The notes: generated from the sequence alone by a model not told the origin. 64,000 nt of DNA from Trichodelitschia bisporula (GCA_010356995.1 ML996697.1:244153-308152), one strand, 5' to 3'. Counted from the stretch's first letter, positions 48,173 through 59,538 are shown. Numbers and translations are program-made.

Positions 48173-50399
48173 ATGGAAAATAGCACACCGCGTCCCCGAG
48201 CGAGCAAAGCGTGCGTCATATGTCACAAAAAGAAAATCAAATGCGATCTTGACACTGTGGATGGCATTCAATGTACTGCCTGCATCAAGGACAACTATGA
48301 ATGCCGACCTCGTGAGCGGAAACGCAAACGGACTTATACCCTCGACAGTGTCTCGCCTCCGCCACGCAATCGCCGAGGAACCCTTCTTTCACCAAACAGT
48401 GCTGGTTCGCAGCAAGTCGTTGTCCCCCCAGGCTTAGCCTCGGAGCCGGTCCTGGAACAACCAGTATATCCAGCAGCTGTCCAGCTTGATGGGCTCCAAT
48501 TTCCAACTCCCAGTCGCTCTCTTGAAGCAAAATGCGAAGAAACCCCGGCTCCTGTCTCCAGGCCTGCCTCTGTTCCTGCTCTTGTGACACAAAAGAGCAC
48601 CGAATACGCCCCCAACAACAGCTACCTCGGCCGCTCGGAGTACATCAGCAACGAAGTTCCCATCGATGACGAAGCGGATGCGGCCCAGCACCTTGCACGC
48701 ACACTATCCGAAAAGGACATGGAGATTCTGCAGCATCAGCGTGTGTTCGAACTACCAGAGCGCGCCATTCGCGAGAGCCTTATTGATGCATTCTGGAGCC
48801 GGTGCTGGCCATGGACACCGATGGTCGAACGTTCTTGGATTGAGGGCAAACCGCTGAGCGAGGTTTCCACGCTGCTACTGCAGGGCATGTTGTTGGCTGG
48901 GAGCCGTGTATCATCAACACCGATGGAATCTCGCTCGCCGGGAGACTTCTATTCCCGTGGGAAAACGCTGTTCTGGATGGGCGCGGAAAAGGATCCGCTC
49001 ATCATGGCGGTTTCGGCTTGTCTGCTCAACTGGTGGAACCCAGAGGGACCAGAGCACTTTTCTATCGACACCAGCGGGTTCTGGATTCGCATATGCGTTG
49101 GCTTAGCCTACCAGCTTGGTCTTCACCGAGATCCGGCGGGGAAGAAGGACGGGGGACTGAGAAGGAGAGTATGGTGGTCTCTTGTGGTGCGTGGCATGTG
49201 GAACGACGAGGCTTCGGCTAATAGCTTCAGACGAGAGATTGTCTTATCAATGCAGGCCATGGACGACCTCGCTCGATCAATTTGCAACTTACGGATGTTT
49301 CTTGGCCTACACTACACGACTTTGACGGGCATGTGGCCGCGGCGAATCTATTCTCAGCTTATGTGGGAATATCTGTCATCCTCGGTTTGTACAAATTCGA
49401 CTGTTTATTTGACACGGCTGACCAGAAAGGTGATCTGACACAATGCTTCCTGGAAGATGGGAAACTTGGTAGCAAGCAGCAGGCCCTCGCAGACCGTACT
49501 TTTCGCTGGTCGAGGACGCTCTCAGAGGATCTTCAAATATGCTTTGAGCGGCCTGGACGCCAGCTTCGTCCATACTGCTTTGAAGCCCGGCAATTGCATG
49601 CGCAGGTATAGGGTACGGTAACCAACTTCGACTTCTGCTGATGCTTAACTAGTACTTCACGGTCTTGACAATCATGAACAGAACAAACACGGTTGGAAGT
49701 GCGCCATCTACAGCATCTTTGCTTGCATCATCATATGTGGCAGGGATCTTCGAAGACTTTCTGGCGCGGGACGAACTGCGATATCTTGGACCGATGTGGG
49801 TGTGAAATATATCAATTGGCTTAGCTGACACACGCAGATTCACATTTTACCTACTGTCTGCTGGCCTCTGCCTGCTTTCATGCTACAGATATCCCGGCCT
49901 GTGGCACCTGGCGGAACAGGACCTCCGGATCATCTTCAGATCACAGGAGGAGCTGGGAAAACGGTGGCCTTCTGCGATTGGGTCGCTGAATAAACTGTAA
50001 GACGATTGACATGCGTAGAACACATGCTGATAAAATAGGACAATTGTCCGGGACAAAGTAACCAAGACACAGCGCTCAACATACTTTCCTGAAAACAATT
50101 TGACTCCGGAGCAAATCCAGTTCTTCGACAACTTTGGAACTGATCTCTGTCGATCATGGAGCGTCCTCTACGACACATCCTCCACCCAGCCGTCAGCTGC
50201 TCGCGATCTGATGACGGCCGGGATCCTACAAGACCTACGAACGCCTGGAGGGTTGTACTCGGAACCGATTGCCGGTTCCGCAGTTGAGGGCACAATGCCC
50301 CTTGAGGAGCACATGTTACACCCGCAGCTCTCAATGGACCAGTACAGTGGGATCGGCAATTGGCTCTTCAACGACGTTGACAGTGGGGCACTGTGGTGA
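48173..50399 (+). CDS. Zn2Cys6 transcription factor (Ctf1-like fungal-specific regulator)
   Basis: A nuclear regulator and the candidate controller of this cluster. Five exons (48173-49186, 49231-49605, 49653-49795, 49838-49996, 50039-50399) join in phase to 683 residues. The binuclear zinc cluster is at residues 14-44: cysteines at 14, 17, 24, 34, 37 and 44 (ACVICHKKKIKCD ... CTACIKDNYEC), followed by a basic linker (RERKRKRTY). The fungal_trans domain begins near RAIRESLIDAFWSRCWPWTP and continues through SFWIRICVGLAYQLGLHRDP-like sequence (here SGFWIRICVGLAYQLGLHRD) and RRRVWWSLV-TRDCLINAGHGRP, rebuilt over the 44-bp first intron. Later exons carry FTFYLLSAGLCLLSCYRYP. The fungal_trans wording is like that of the cutinase transcription factor 1 group, but I cannot separate paralogues from memory. 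Its position between the oxidase and the crotonase suggests local control. Confidence 0.9.
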
Positions 50400-50538
50400 A
50401 GGGGTGTTCTCCACATCGGGCGTCACGTGTGTCATCGCCTCCACTTCCCCACAATTCGCATTCGCGGGGAGCCGAGAAATGCCGGGAGGGGCTGGATGCG
50501 GAGATGGCGGGGCGGATCCCAGCAACCGGGAAGCTTGG

Positions 50539-50544
50539 CCTCGG
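50539..50544 (+). promoter_or_regulatory. CCTCGG element upstream of the crotonase
   Basis: CCTCGG lies about 111 bp before the crotonase ATG, within a 255-bp gap after the regulator's stop. It is the same hexamer as in the ligase/oxidase promoter. Confidence 0.45.
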
Positions 50545-50654
50545 GCAAGACGCCAGCTCCTCAGCAATCACAATGGGTGTGGTACTAGAAGAGGCTTACT
50601 GGCCACACTCATTGATACTTTGGACCTTAACCCTACTGTCCAATACGTCGCATC

Positions 50655-51426
50655 ATGGCCTATGAGAACCTGACTGTCGACCGTCACGGCAATGTTTTCG
50701 TTATCACGCTCCGCAAGGCGCCTGAGAACCGGCTCAATGTCCGCTTCGCGCAGGAGATAATCCGGGCGTTTCGCGACATTGAAAAAACGCTGGGACGCGA
50801 TGCGGACGGTGCCATCATCACCCGTGGCAGCGATGCAAAATTCTGGTGTACAGTACGCCGTCCATCCAACGGCGCAAACACAACCAAATAACCTCACACA
50901 GGGCCTCGAGCTGGACGAATCCGACACGAACCCTCATGCCAACTCCGACGGTTTCTACCCCCTCCTCGCTACAATCCTCGACTGTCCTTTCCCAACAATA
51001 GCCTTGCTCACCGGCCACACCTTCGGCGGCGCCTGCCCGCTTGCACTAGCGCATGATTACCGCGTCATGAACTCGAAGCGCGGGTTCCTGAGCATGCCGC
51101 CCGTTAACCTGGGTTTACACTTCGACGGCATCGGCACGCTACCAAGGTTGAAGCTAGCCCCGCAAATTGCGCGGAAGATGCTGCTTGAGGCGCATAAGTG
51201 GACAGGCGAGGAGGCGCTGCGCGATGGGATTGTGGATCGGATAGCGCCGCCGGAGAAGATGCTTGATGTTGCGCTTGAATTGGCGACGAGTGTGGCGCCG
51301 AGAGCGAAGATGGGTGTGTATGCATTGCTGAGGAACGAGCTTAACGGCGAGGCGGCGCAGGCGTTTAGGCGGATTAGTTATGTGCATGGGAGAGGGACGA
51401 GTTTGCCGCCGAAGGCGAAGATTTAG
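50655..51426 (+). CDS. Crotonase-superfamily protein (enoyl-CoA hydratase/isomerase-like), C-terminal AKI
   Basis: Two exons (50655-50852 and 50902-51426; 49-bp intron, phase 0) give 240 residues, slightly short for the fold. The oxyanion-hole strands are present (AIITRGSDAKFWCTGLELDE and TGHTFGGACPLALAHDYRVM), with MNSKRGFLSMPPVNLGLHF after them. This wording is nearest the peroxisomal delta3,delta2-enoyl-CoA isomerase group (plant ECI/IBR10-like). The positions of the two classic catalytic glutamates both read Pro here (CPLAL for CELAM; MPPVNLG for xPEixLG). So hydratase chemistry is doubtful, and an isomerase, thioesterase-like or other crotonase reaction is possible. The C-terminus LPPKAKI ends in AKI, a weak PTS1-like tripeptide. 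It is the last gene of the putative beta-oxidation cluster. Confidence 0.85.
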
Positions 51427-51860
51427 GCGGATGTACGTAGAGGCATGAGCGTAATTGACTCCTGCTAACTCCCGCGTCCTCAATCACAGCCCTCTTTGTG
51501 CTCGCACGTCAGTGGCTTGAGTATGAACGAAGGTTGGGCCTAAGAGAAGCTAATGAAACGTGTAAATGACTGATCTGCAAGGTCGGTATCTGTACCATAC
51601 TCAGCATCGCAAGACGAAAGGGGAAGCGAGTAGTTCCCGCATCGGGGATCCCCATTCTGCCTCATGCCTCGCGTCCTTAGATACGTACTTGTAACTTGGA
51701 AACTCCTCGAGGTATGTGGCGTAGCGGCTTGACCTATAGGGCTGCAGCCACTCCCAGCCGCGATGAAGGCGCCGAGTGGAATAGTGCGAGGAAGGCCACA
51801 CGTCGGTTAGCCATAACTGACTGAAACATGACATCTCCAAATCTCTGCTTGGCCGATCAT
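51427..51860. other. Convergent 3' flanks of crotonase and BCAS2 genes
   Basis: About 430 bp. Nothing was recognised. Confidence 0.5.
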
Positions 51861-52563
51861 CTAACCAACCGCAGCTTCCCTCCTCTTCTCCAACACCTTC
51901 GCTCTCAAATCTTCCGTAGCAACCTCAACCTCAACCACCCCCCGTATCCCCGTCCGCCATGCTTCCTCCAGCCCATTCATCTCCGCCCTAACATCTTCCT
52001 GCCTTGCTCTCCGCTCCTCTTCCATAGCATCAACCCCCTTCCGTGTATCCACAAGCTCTTTTTCCAAATCCTTCAGCACCTGCTCCAGCTGACTATTCCC
52101 AATCAACCATGCATTGCGCCCGTACGCCTCCAGCAGCGACAAATTCGCCACTCGCCCCGACACGTACGTAGATGACGTGTATGCGCGTTTGAGCGTCTCG
52201 CGCCATGCTGCGATTGTTTCTGGGTCTTTTTCGTCGCTGTCTGGGCGCGTTGGCGGCGCGTCTAGTGCTTCATAGCGGGCGAGATCGATGCCGGCGTCTG
52301 CGGGCTTGGGTGCGCCGGATGCGAGGCGCTCATGCTCGGCTTTGATCAGGGGACTGAATTTGGGGACATAGGCTTCGGGGAGAGAGGGGTGCGGTGTGGT
52401 TGTGTAGTCTAGGGGGAGTTCGGCGTGAACGAGAGCGATGAGCGAGTCGCGTGTGGCGGGTTGAAGGGGAGGATCAATGTCTGCGCGCGTTAGCGGTGGA
52501 ATATGGGGGACTTTTCGAGGTCGTACGCGAAAGGAAGTCTGTAGATTCGAGGTTGAGCGCCAT
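51861..52563 (-). CDS. Pre-mRNA-splicing factor BCAS2/SPF27 (Cwf7-like)
   Basis: A core subunit of the Prp19/NineTeen complex of the spliceosome. Two exons (52563-52527 and 52480-51861; 46-bp intron with a CTAAC branch site, phase 1) give 218 residues, matching the family's 200-230. The N-terminus reads MALNLESTDFLS and joins to HIDPPLQPATRDSLIALV, the family's conserved 'DxLPYID' region, with His in place of Tyr. The middle (YEALDAPPTRPDSD, WRETLKRAYTSSTYVSGRVA, NLSLLEAYGRNAWLIGNSQL) is the typical BCAS2 block. The last 60 residues are a coiled coil (LKDLEKELVDTRKGVDAMEE) for Prp19-complex assembly. It shares a 279-bp divergent promoter with the ceramidase gene. Confidence 0.88.
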
Positions 52564-52842
52564 GGTTCCGGTATGTTGAATGAGACGAACGCAGAGGTGA
52601 GGCTCAGGGAACAATTGAGGAAGTCGAAGCCAAGGCGTGGGGCTTGACAACTGCCGCTTTCGGCCTGGCGGCGTTTTGACAGGGCCAACGTCATCCGCCG
52701 GCGCGGCGCGCGACGGATTGGACGAGAGGGTAGATGTTTTGCTTTTACACTACAGCATCGTCTCGCTTCATGTATTTGTTCCGTCTGCTCCTATGATAGG
52801 CATATCAGTTCCTTTGCGCCGACGTAAACCCCATCTACAGTC
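52564..52842. promoter_or_regulatory. Short divergent promoter, BCAS2 / neutral ceramidase
   Basis: 279 bp separate the two start codons. No specific motif was recognised. The spacing implies shared or overlapping promoters. Confidence 0.5.
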
Positions 52843-55186
52843 ATGTCGCGCCTGCGGACCCTTGCCATCGCGGTGCTTGTTACGTCCGCCTTGACATTCC
52901 TTATCATCCAGCAGTTCTACGCGGAAAGCCTGAGAGAGTTTGCGTATTCTTGGTTCAATGGCTTTGCCCAGGAAGATAGGATAGTAAAGGGGCGCGAGTA
53001 TCTCATCGGAGCAGGCAAAGCCGATATCACGGGGTTTGTTACCTTTCTGTTCAAGCCAGCTTGGAGCTCATGCATATAGACCGGTCGTCGAAATCAATCT
53101 GATGGGATATGCCGACCCGAATCAGACTGGTACTGGACTGCGGCAACGCCTTTACTCGCGTGCCTTCATCGTTGGTTCTCCAAAGAGCCCCGAGGACCGC
53201 TGGGTGTATCTCGTCCTGGACACGCAATCCGGCGATACTGCCATCCGACACGGCATCCTCGAAGGCCTACGTGACCTTGGCACGGAGTATGTTGTCTATA
53301 GACGCCACAATGTTGCCGTTACTGGCACGCATTCTCACTCTGGACCGGCTGCCTGGCTCAACTATCTCCTCCCTCAGATTACCAGTCGTGGCTTCGATAA
53401 GCAGAGCTACGATGCCATAGTGACAGGTGCCATTCGCTCCATTCAACGTGCTCATGAAAGCCTCGTTCCGGGGCGCTTGAGCATTGGGACGACGGACGTT
53501 GACGACGGGAGCATCAACCGCAGTCTGTATGCTTATCTTGCCAACCCCACCGAGGAGCGTGAGAAGTATTCAGACAGCGTCGACAGGGCTCTCACTCTTT
53601 TACGTCTCACTCGTGCTTCTGATGGCAAGGATATTGGCGTCCTTACTTGGTTTGCGGTCCACGGAACATCGCTCCACGGCAACAATACCCTTATTACTGG
53701 CGACAATAAAGGCGTCGCGGCCTATCTCCTCGAGAAAGCAGTCAAAGCCTCATCTTCCGCCGCTCCAGGCTTCGTCGCTGGGTTCTCGCAAGCCAACGTC
53801 GGCGATACCTCGCCTAACGTCCTTGGTGCCTTCTGCGAAGACGGTTCTGGCGACCAGTGCAAATTGGAAGACTCCACCTGTAATGGCCGCAATCAGGCAT
53901 GTCATGGCCGAGGGCCCCACTTTGGACTTGACGACAGCGGTACCAAGTCCTGCTTTGAAATCGGACGCCGTCAATTCCACTCCGCGAAGACACTATACGA
54001 CGCAATGACGGCGGAGGAGCCCGGTGCAGCCACCCCTGTTACAGGCCGCAGTATTCGCGCCCTGCACACGTTTGCCGATATCAGCAACTACTCTTTCTCA
54101 CATCCCAACGGTTCAATTGTACGCACATGCCCCGCCGCTTTGGGCTATTCTTTCGCCGCTGGCACATCGGACGGACCGGGAGCCTTTGACTTCACGCAGA
54201 ACAACCCAGGTGACCCATCCGCCAGCCCCATGTGGACCGTCGTGCGTGACTTGCTGCACAAGCCCTCAGAGGAGCAAATAGCCTGTCAGGCTCCGAAGCC
54301 CATCCTGCTCGATGCGGGTGAGAGCAAGAAGCCGTACGATTGGGCACCGAACATTGTCGATATCCAGCTGCTGCGTGTGGGCCAGGTTGTCATCATCGTC
54401 AGCCCGGGCGAGGCGACTACTATGGCTGGACGGCGGTGGCGAGACGCTGTACGGGTGGGCGCCTTGGACATGGGGCTCCTCGCTGATGCGGAGGATACGG
54501 CGCATGCGGATCCTGTGGTCTTGCTCGGCGGGCCAGCGAATAGTTACACGCACTATATCACGACGGAAGAGGAGTACGGTATCCAGCGTTATGAGGGCGC
54601 GTCGACGCTGTACGGGCCGCACACGTTGAATGCGTACATCAACCTTACTCTGTCGAACTTACATTTCCTGGCAGCGGGTGCTGGAAGCCCAGAACATGGG
54701 CCGGCTCCACCTGTTAACACGAACCGGAGCTTGAGCTTTATCCGGGGGGTGGTGGTTGACAACCCGGGATTTTTCAAGAGCTTCGGCGATGTGCTCGAGG
54801 ACGTGGAGCCGCAGTACGAAAGAGGCCATGTTGCCAGCGTCGTCTTTGTCGGCGCGAATCCGAGGAATAATCTGCGGCTGGAGGATACGTTTGCTTCTGT
54901 CGAGCGATGGACTGGTAATGATGATTATGATGACGAGCTTAGACTCCGCGAAAGAGGAGAGTATAAGGACTGGGAGAGGGTTCTTTCGGATGAGGACTGG
55001 GAACTCGTGTTCCACTGGGAGCGGACGAACACTGCACTGGGCATGAGCAGAGTGAAAATTGAGTGGGAAATTGGAGGGCATACGAAGCGTGGCCGGTATC
55101 GGTTGCGATATTTTGGAGACTCGAAGAGTTTGGGTGGCACGATTACCTCCTTTGAGGGAGTGAGTTCGGAGTTCTTGGTCATCTGA
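52843..55186 (+). CDS. Neutral ceramidase
   Basis: Zinc-dependent amidase that splits ceramide to sphingosine and fatty acid, on the secretory pathway or cell surface. Two exons (52843-53033 and 53080-55186; 46-bp intron) give 765 residues, a normal family length. An N-terminal hydrophobic segment (TLAIAVLVTSALTFLIIQQF) is a signal peptide or signal anchor. The catalytic domain starts with LIGAGKADITGPVVEINLMG, has the zinc-site motif TGTHSHSGPAAW, WFAVHGTSLHGNN, and the serine-nucleophile region NVGDTSPNVLGAFCEDG. Later blocks (IVSPGEATTMAGRRWRDAV, GGPANSYTHYITTEEEYG, RYEGASTLYGPHTLNAY) are invariant in the family. The C-terminal immunoglobulin-like domain ends at FEGVSSEFLVI. Confidence 0.95.
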
Positions 55187-55724
55187 TTCGAGTGTCAGGA
55201 TTGGGATGATTAGATGGATAGAGGTACAAGGCGTTGGCGGATCCCTGTATTGAGTATGTCTGATATGCTATGGAAGGCATCTTAGGACTTAAACCCATCC
55301 TTCCGTGCTGGTTTCATATCCTTAGCTTCGTCCCTTTTGAGAGGTATCCCTCATCGTATGTCACAGCCGTAAGTATCTTGCCCGTATCTCAGTGGATATG
55401 GTTTGCTGACAACTTCACTCGCCACAGGTAGCATGATAGACTCTTCAGCGCAGCTCCGTCAAATCTAGCGAAGTACACGGCAGGCAAGATGGCCGTCAAC
55501 GGTCCTTCCTCCTAGATATGCTCTTTCCCGCTTTCCCAACAGACTCCAACCCGCTCCTGCCAACTGTTCGACCACGCAGCCTCGAGAACTGGCAATTACA
55601 CCGCTTGGCAGCCCCAGTCGCCTATTCAACTACTACGTAGCGTTCCAGTTGCTCACACAGACCCAATCCGCAAATCTCAATCCTTCGTCAACTGCCCGCC
55701 GGCCAAAAGGCTTCCTCTCCTTCA
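55187..55724. other. Intergenic, 0.54 kb
   Basis: 3' flank of the ceramidase gene and promoter/leader of the secreted Cys-rich gene, which is C/T-rich before the ATG. No gene was seen. Confidence 0.45.
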
Positions 55725-56884
55725 ATGCGTTCCAATCTGCTTGCCGCTGTCACCGGGCTTTTTGCTCTGGTCAGCGCTGTTGCTCTTCCCCAGCGAAGGC
55801 AAACCATCAACCCCGCCAACTTCCGGCAGATCCTGTGCCCATCGGCGAATGGATCCATCATAGAAGTGCGTCCCCGCTTCCGCATCATCCGCCCGTGCCC
55901 CTGGTCGGACTCCCTGCGTAAGCATGCGGTGGAAGTCGACTGTGGCGGAACTCCGGTCCCCACTCACGGCACCGACGGGACGATATTCACCCCTGTGGTG
56001 CCCGATTATGCGTGTGTCGGCTTCAATGGAACGGTGGTGGTCTGGTGTGGTGGCAAGTGGACGGAGGCGTGGTTGGTGCACAGCGGTGTTAAGCCGAAGA
56101 ACGGGGAGTGCGGTGCTGAAGTATTGGCTGTTTCCACGATTATCGCCAACAGCAGTGCTCACTCTGTCCCTGCGAACGTCTCTTACTCGTGGAACCGTCG
56201 GGCCCATAAAATAAACCACTCTACCATAGATCCTCACTCCAAATCGGCCCCGGGCCCGAAGACGGAGAACCCCGACTCCCCACCGCCTCCTAACCGGAGG
56301 GCCGATAACCTACCCTTCTCCGGTTCGGCTACCAACAACTACGCTGACCCTCCTCCCATGCCGACACAGTGCTTCATGGGCGATAAGCAAAACAACGACC
56401 CCAGCCTGTCTTCCTGTCCAGTTGTGTTTGATGAGTGGGGTTTCCCGCTCGGGACCTTTGAGGACGAGCCGTCGCCAGAGTTACTCGCGGACTCGCTGGC
56501 GGCGGGTGATATCACGCAGCAAGAGATCGATAACTCGAGGGCATGGGGCTTGATACCTCCCGCAACCAAGATTTACGAGCGCACGATTGTGGACGACGAC
56601 TGTGCGACGACCTGTGGCACGCGGTATACCGAATGCCTTGAGGTAAGTTAAACTCTAGAGCAATGTTGTAATGCTTATGGAGTAGGATCCTAAAAGCAAG
56701 CATGTCCAGCTTTGTGCGCAACGCGTCTGTCTGCCGAACAGCAAGGTAAGTTTGTTGTAAGGTTTTGCCGGCAGAGGCTAACAGGCCGTAGTATGACTCT
56801 TGCTACCCTCTGCGCCAGAAGTTGCCTATGAAGCGAAAGAACGGACACAGGAATGAAGACGCAGCTAGGGCTAAGGTAGAGTAG
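55725..56884 (+). CDS. Secreted Cys-containing protein of unknown family
   Basis: Not recognised. Three exons (55725-56642, 56686-56745, 56792-56884; introns of 43 and 46 bp) join in phase 0 to 356 residues. A clear signal peptide (MRSNLLAAVTGLFALVSAVA) ends near LPQRR. Residues about 35-140 hold paired cysteines (LCPSANGSIIEVRP, RPCPWSD, VDCGGTP, YACVGFNGTVVVWCGGKW, GECGAEV), suggesting a small disulfide-bonded domain. A Pro/Asn-rich disordered linker with possible N-glycosylation sites follows. The last third has a second Cys cluster (DDDCATTCGTRYTECLE, LCAQRVCLPNSK, DSCYPLRQK) and a basic end. The cysteine-rich C-terminal block is split by both introns. An effector-like or wall-associated role is a guess; no enzyme motif is visible. 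Confidence 0.75.
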
Positions 56885-57497
56885 AAGTGTCTGGGTTGTA
56901 ACTAACTCTGGTCGGCGTTCTGTCTGGTTTTGGGGGTCTCGATTTTTCGCGGATGTCTACTGGACGTTGATGAGGATTGCAACCTAGAGGTGCGTTGTGA
57001 TTGCGGGCTTGTCTTCGGCTAAAATGGAATTCAGGTGGTGCTATTACTACCGGTAATGCTTTGATGCGGTGATGGGCTCTCTGATATACGTCCGGCCTGA
57101 ACCGATGTTCAGTTCACAATCGAACTGAATCACCACCACCCTTGGATCAGACACTTGATCAGAAAGCACAGCACGGAGCACGGTACAGTACGCAACCAGT
57201 CTGAAAGCATAGGCTACCAAACGCTCGCCCTCGTCGCCCAACCCACGACCAGCAAGTAGTTCTACCCACCAGCCCCAGCCAGAGCAAGCGCAGTAGAGCA
57301 GAGCAGAGCAGCAGGAGTAGTGTAGTAGTAATCATAGCCCTCAATCGAAGCGCTAGAAAACACCGGCCAAAAAATCACCCCTTTCTCTCGCCCGCATGAT
57401 CACACCCAATCTAACCATCTCGCAACCGGAGAATCGAGAAAAAAGCACTCGGCCCCTATCCGCCTATGCTACCATCCCCACCACCTCCCTGCAGCAC
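56885..57497. other. Convergent 3' flanks of the Cys-rich gene and PKA regulatory subunit
   Basis: About 610 bp. It includes an AGCAG-type short repeat (about 57285-57315: gcgcagtagagcagagcagagcagcagg). No gene was seen. Confidence 0.45.
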
Positions 57498-58886
57498 CTA
57501 GTGCGTAGACAGCGGATCCACACCGTCATCATGCCGCTGTTTGCTCGGATCGTTGCGCCGCATGATACTCTCCACCGGGCCCAGGAGGCGCTGGAAGCCG
57601 TCCTTGCCCAGGGTCGCAACCTTGATATCCGTCTTCGCGACGACAGATGCGGCGCGGGGCGCATCGTTGAGCAGGGCCAGCTCGCCAAAGTAATCGCCCT
57701 TGCCGTACTTGTGGACAGGGCCCGGTGTGCCCGTCTTGAACACCTCCGCCTCGCCAGACTCGAGGATATAAAAGTTCTCACCGGGGTCGCCTTCTTGAAT
57801 CACCGTCGCACCAGCCGGGAACTTGCGGGTTTCGAGAGCGTCGGCGATTTTGCTGCGCTCGTAGGCCGTGAGGGAGGAGAGCAGTTTGACTTCCTCCAGG
57901 AAAGACTCGTACATGCGGCGGCGCTGGAAGGCACTGTCCATCAGGATGCGGCGGAATGTGACGCGGTCGAGGGCCCACAGCATGCTCGACTCAGTGCTGA
58001 CGACTGTCGCGGCGCGCGGGGCGTTGTACATGAGCGCGAGTTCGCCGAACGAGCCGCCGGGACCGCAGGAAGCGACCTTGTTGCCCAAGCCATCTGGGCC
58101 GGCCTCCAGCTTGCCAGACGGGTTGACAAAGATGTCAAAGTTGCCACTCTCGACTACGTAAAAGTAGTCGCCCACGTCGCCCTGCTGGATGACCTTGATA
58201 CCCTTGGCGGGAATCGGCTTCTCCTGCAGCGCTCCGAGCACCTGCGACGACTGTTCATCGTCGAGATGAGTGAAGAGGAAGTTGGTAGCGACAGCCTTCC
58301 GCAGACGGGACTCCTGATCCGCCGTCTTAGGGTTATGTGGAGGGGTCCAGTTGTCCTGGATTGAGGTGGCGGGGTTGAGGGACTCGGCGGAAACGGAGGT
58401 ACGGCGGTTCAGGTTGTAGTTGGAGGGGAAGGAGGGAGAGTCCATGGTACCGGCGCTGAAGGCGGGGGGTCCGCCGCCGAGCTTGGAGCGGACACCAGCT
58501 CCGAAGCCGTCATAATTGCCAAAGGTGTCGGACGAGGAAGCGTCGGGAGCTTTGCCAGTGTCCATGGTTGACTGAGGAAAGTGTGCGGTGGTGGGCGATC
58601 CAATGGTGTCTCCTTCTTCCTCTTCGTCCAAACGGTGCATTCCAGCGCCGGATTGAGATGTGCCAAATGGATTGCTGCCCGGGAATGAGCTCTCAGCCAT
58701 CGGCGTGGCACGCGATGACGCAGCTACCGAACTTTGCTGGCTGCCTCGCAGGTGATTGGCGCGCTCAGCCTCAAGACGACGTAAGAAATAGTTTGCGCAG
58801 AACTGAAGGACGTCGGTAGGTTTGTTGCGGGCAATTTCGTGGTTGAGCTCTTCGATTTCTTTCGAGTATGCCGGTGGCAGCGACAT
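57498..58886 (-). CDS. cAMP-dependent protein kinase regulatory subunit
   Basis: Inhibits the PKA catalytic subunit until cAMP binds. It is an intronless frame of 462 residues starting MSLPPAYSKEIEELNHEI. The dimerisation/docking helix is at residues 6-50 (PTDVLQFCANYFLRRLEAER). A linker carries the inhibitor sequence NRRTSVSAESLNP at about residue 190; Ser follows RRT, so it is a phosphorylatable substrate-type (RII-like) site. Two cAMP-binding cassettes follow, with phosphate-binding loops FGELALMYNAPRAATVV and FGELALLNDAPRAASVV, each keeping the Glu and Arg that contact cAMP. The lack of introns in such an intron-rich window is slightly unusual. Its 5' region is full of purine repeats on the + strand (see 58887-61088). 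Confidence 0.95.
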   Translation of the reverse strand: MSLPPAYSKEIEELNHEIARNKPTDVLQFCANYFLRRLEAERANHLRGSQQSSVAASSRATPMAESSFPGSNPFGTSQSGAGMHRLDEEEEGDTIGSPTTAHFPQSTMDTGKAPDASSSDTFGNYDGFGAGVRSKLGGGPPAFSAGTMDSPSFPSNYNLNRRTSVSAESLNPATSIQDNWTPPHNPKTADQESRLRKAVATNFLFTHLDDEQSSQVLGALQEKPIPAKGIKVIQQGDVGDYFYVVESGNFDIFVNPSGKLEAGPDGLGNKVASCGPGGSFGELALMYNAPRAATVVSTESSMLWALDRVTFRRILMDSAFQRRRMYESFLEEVKLLSSLTAYERSKIADALETRKFPAGATVIQEGDPGENFYILESGEAEVFKTGTPGPVHKYGKGDYFGELALLNDAPRAASVVAKTDIKVATLGKDGFQRLLGPVESIMRRNDPSKQRHDDGVDPLSTH

Positions 58887-59520
58887 TGAAGGAAGAAGGG
58901 AGGGGGAGGGGGGGAGGGGGAGGTTCGGAGTGGGCTGGCGGCCAGGTTTCGGTGTGTGGGTGAGGGGTGGGGGAGGGGGGGGGATTCTGTGTGTGGAGAG
59001 AGTGGAGGGGGGGTGGTTCGTGCGTCGCGGGTGCGGATGTGGGAGCTTGGTGCGCGGCGGTTGCGGGTGGTGGACGAGTGGATGAGTGAGAGGAGAGTAA
59101 TGGAGAGAGGGGTAGGTTCGGGGGGTTGCTGTTCCGCTAGAACACGCTTGCGCAGTATGAGCTGCTGGCAACGGAGAGAAGCGCTGGGGTGGGTGAGTGT
59201 GGGAGCACCAGGGCCCTTGACGCAACGATGTGCAGGGATGAAGTTAGCTGTACAAGGTGACCCAGAGAGGGGTAGGATGAGAGACGAAGAGAGGATCGAC
59301 GGGTGTGGTTTAGAGGCATTGAAGCCCGAAAGGTTTGGGATAAACAATGAGGTCGACGATGTGCGGGGTTGGTGGGGGAGGAGCGGGGATGGGATTGTAG
59401 GTAAGCTGGCGGAGTCGGAGATGCGGTGATTTGAGGAGGGACCAAGGTGGGGGGGTAGGAAGGTGTGGGGGGGTAGGAAGGTGTGGGAGGGGTGGAATGA
59501 GTAACCAGGGCGGACAGTGG

Positions 59521-59538
59521 CAGCAGCAGCAGCAGCAG
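59521..59538 (+). repeat. (CAG)6 trinucleotide repeat
   Basis: Six uninterrupted CAG units in non-coding DNA about 640 bp upstream of the PKA regulatory subunit ATG. Confidence 0.9.

Noticed and set aside
57396-58364. 322-codon plus-strand frame
   Set aside because: Antisense shadow of the PKA regulatory subunit cyclic-nucleotide domains.
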